Of a DNA stretch of 6,225 bases, positions 5,506-6,225 are shown in pieces (the first letter of the stretch is position 1; each line of letters starts with the position of its first letter). The stretch is taken from positions 1-6,225 of the forward strand of contig SLDE01000215.1 of NCBI GenBank assembly GCA_007125455.1. Direction: 5' to 3'. This stretch comes from Ectothiorhodospiraceae bacterium. Its GTDB lineage: Bacteria > Pseudomonadota > Gammaproteobacteria > Thiohalomonadales > Thiohalomonadaceae. The notes under the pieces are model-generated. The model worked only from the letters and a program-made list of their open reading frames with translations. It did no database searches and was not told the origin of the DNA. The position numbers and the translations under genes were made by a program.

Positions 5506-5983
5506 TCGGCAGGGTGATGTAGCCACGTTGGCCAAAACCCATCAGGGAGAGGAAGGTGTTACCCACCGCATGGACGCCGGGGATAAGATCCTCCGCCTCT
5601 AGCCCGGCCCGGCGCATGGCGATCTGACAGGCCTCCATGCGCACACCGGGCAGGGCGATCAACTCCGCAAGCCTTGCCTGCGCCAGCTCTGCATCGGCCT
5701 GATCGGCCAGGGGGAGGGCATCGATATCCCGTTGTAACAGCAGGATGGCCCCGCCACGGAAGGTGAACAGCATCTTCGGCGTTACCGCTTGGCGCTGCAT
5801 ATCCCGATAGGTCTCATGGATAACATCGAGCCTACCGGTGAGTATCGACGGATTACCCTGAGTGACATCCCAGGCAATCTTCCCGACCTCTATTCCCTCC
5901 AAGGCAACACTATCACTGAGCTTGTCGGCCCATACGGGTGAAGCGAATAGCAAAATTGCGGCAATAAACAGCGGCGGATACAT
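5498..5983 (-). CDS. Exported DsrE-family-like protein
   Basis: The 161-residue product begins with a typical Sec signal peptide: a hydrophobic stretch LFIAAILLFASPVWA with likely cleavage after Ala19, so the mature protein should be periplasmic. The body resembles the DsrE/DsrF-like fold: VIHETYRDMQ (54-63), a strand-like MLFTFRGGAILLLQ (71-84) and RLAELIALPGVRMEACQIAMRRAG (about 104-127) with the single Cys119 where DsrE-type sulfur carriers have their cysteine, followed by EDLIPGV (131-137) and a closing GFGQRGYITLPI. In the cytoplasmic DsrE family this cysteine carries sulfur; for exported members the role is not established, so a sulfur-handling function is only a suggestion. A strong Shine-Dalgarno AGGAG (5990-5994) sits 6 bases before the ATG, and a promoter candidate lies just upstream. 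No dsr or sox genes are visible nearby. The 3' end overlaps the phosphatase gene by 8 bases. Confidence 0.85.
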   Translation of the reverse strand: MYPPLFIAAILLFASPVWADKLSDSVALEGIEVGKIAWDVTQGNPSILTGRLDVIHETYRDMQRQAVTPKMLFTFRGGAILLLQRDIDALPLADQADAELAQARLAELIALPGVRMEACQIAMRRAGLEAEDLIPGVHAVGNTFLSLMGFGQRGYITLPIN

Positions 5984-5989
5984 GCTTAT

Positions 5990-5994
5990 CTCCT
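5990..5994 (-). promoter_or_regulatory. Ribosome binding site of the exported DsrE-like protein gene
   Basis: Read on the minus strand, AGGAG stands 6 bases before the ATG at 5983-5981. It is among the best Shine-Dalgarno matches in the window and fixes the start codon, which also gives a normal signal peptide. Confidence 0.8.
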
Positions 5995-6012
5995 AATGCA
6001 ACGTTCGGCTTA

Positions 6013-6041
6013 AGTGTAGTCGCCAGATGCCAGTAGGACAA
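6013..6041 (-). promoter_or_regulatory. Candidate sigma-70 promoter for the DsrE-like gene
   Basis: On the minus strand TTGTCC (6041-6036) and TACACT (6018-6013) are separated by exactly 17 bases. Each matches the sigma-70 consensus at four of six positions. Transcription would start around 6005, giving a leader of about 20 bases before the ATG at 5983 that includes the AGGAG. The -35 box overlaps the edge of the T-run of the upstream terminator. A promoter is expected here because the terminator isolates this gene from its upstream neighbour. Confidence 0.5.
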
Positions 6042-6069
6042 AAAAAGGGAGCCGAAGCTCCCTTTTTTG
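6040..6069. terminator. Bidirectional rho-independent terminator with a UUCG tetraloop on the minus-strand RNA
   Basis: The stem GGGAGC (6047-6052) pairs with GCTCCC (6057-6062) around a 4-base loop. It is flanked by an A-run (6040-6046) and a T-run (6063-6068), so each strand's transcript has a GC stem followed by U residues. Read on the minus strand the loop is TTCG closed by C-G, the exceptionally stable UUCG tetraloop. It begins 2 bases after the stop codon of the minus-strand gene entering from the right, its obvious client. On the plus strand it would also stop transcripts that run through the phosphatase gene antisense to the DsrE-like gene. Confidence 0.92.
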
Positions 6070-6070
6070 T

Positions 6071-6225
6071 TTAGTCCCCGCTTGGGGGGATTTTGCCGGT
6101 GTCACGAGGCTTGGTCTCTACCTGCTGTAGCCGAGGCTCATCAGCAGGGGAGGTGGCTTGGCCTGCAGCTTGCGGCTTGGGTGCTGCTGGCTGTGGCTGA
6201 GCCTCTTCCGCCTTGGCTGGCTTGG
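6071..6225 (-). CDS. C-terminal end of an Ala/Pro/Lys/Gln-rich protein (5' part outside window); possibly RNase E
   Basis: On the minus strand one frame is open from the right edge to a TAA at 6073-6071, giving about 50 residues. The visible tail is low-complexity: it starts KPAKAEEAQPQPAAPKPQ, continues AAGQATSPADEPRLQQVE, and ends TKPRDTGKIPPSGD. The terminator that follows 2 bases after this stop supports the frame. No domain, membrane helix or catalytic motif is visible. Such Ala/Pro/Lys/Glu/Gln-rich tails occur in RNase E scaffolds, TonB- and FtsN-like proteins and others. RNase E is suggested because rne lies near the kdsB-phosphatase region in Pseudomonas, as far as I recall, and this gene points toward the phosphatase as a convergent rne would. 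That identity is inference (perhaps 35%); that it is a real coding end is much surer. Confidence 0.75.
   Translation of the reverse strand, partial: KPAKAEEAQPQPAAPKPQAAGQATSPADEPRLQQVETKPRDTGKIPPSGD

Noticed and set aside
1..6225. CRISPR array, tRNA, rRNA, riboswitch, insertion sequence or prophage attachment site
   Set aside because: No regularly spaced repeats, transposase motifs, RNA-gene-like segments or flanking direct repeats were seen; almost all bases are accounted for by protein genes.

Overview
The window looks like chromosomal core sequence from a moderately GC-rich gammaproteobacterium. The strongest evidence is the order msbA-lpxK-ycaR-kdsB, the lipid A / Kdo block known from Enterobacterales and Pseudomonadales. 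The antiporter closely resembles Escherichia coli CvrA/NhaP2. A Sec-exported DsrE-type protein would fit a sulfur-metabolising lineage such as the Chromatiales or a relative, but that placement is a guess.

Left part (1-2589, plus strand): four genes are packed with start/stop overlaps of 14, 8 and 4 bases. They are the 3' part of msbA (lipid A-core flippase), lpxK (lipid A 4'-kinase), a 60-residue Trm112/YcaR-like protein, and kdsB (CMP-Kdo synthetase). LpxK and KdsB supply the last lipid A phosphate and the activated Kdo sugar, and MsbA flips the finished lipid A-core. The overlaps suggest one translationally coupled operon.

Middle part (2579-4980): a small minus-strand gene of unknown function converges on kdsB and overlaps its end by 11 bases. 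Divergent from it, a predicted exported 86-residue protein with a highly charged, glycine-rich repetitive body lies 5 bases upstream of a 571-residue CvrA/NhaP2-type cation/proton antiporter that lacks its own clear ribosome binding site. A large imperfect palindrome of the REP type follows (4936-4980).

Right part (4981-6225): a low-molecular-weight protein tyrosine phosphatase gene (plus) converges with, and overlaps by 8 bases, a gene for an exported DsrE-like protein (minus). A plausible promoter for the DsrE-like gene sits against a strong bidirectional hairpin terminator. That terminator ends a minus-strand gene entering from the right edge, of which only an Ala/Pro/Lys/Gln-rich C-terminus is visible. 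In Pseudomonas, from memory, the phosphatase directly follows kdsB and rne lies nearby. On that model the middle part is an insertion into an ancestral kdsB-phosphatase pair, and the right-edge tail could be the end of RNase E.

Most of the window is ordinary. The least explained items are the small exported repeat protein coupled to the antiporter, the small minus-strand gene behind kdsB, and the palindrome. No mobile element, CRISPR array, tRNA or rRNA was seen.
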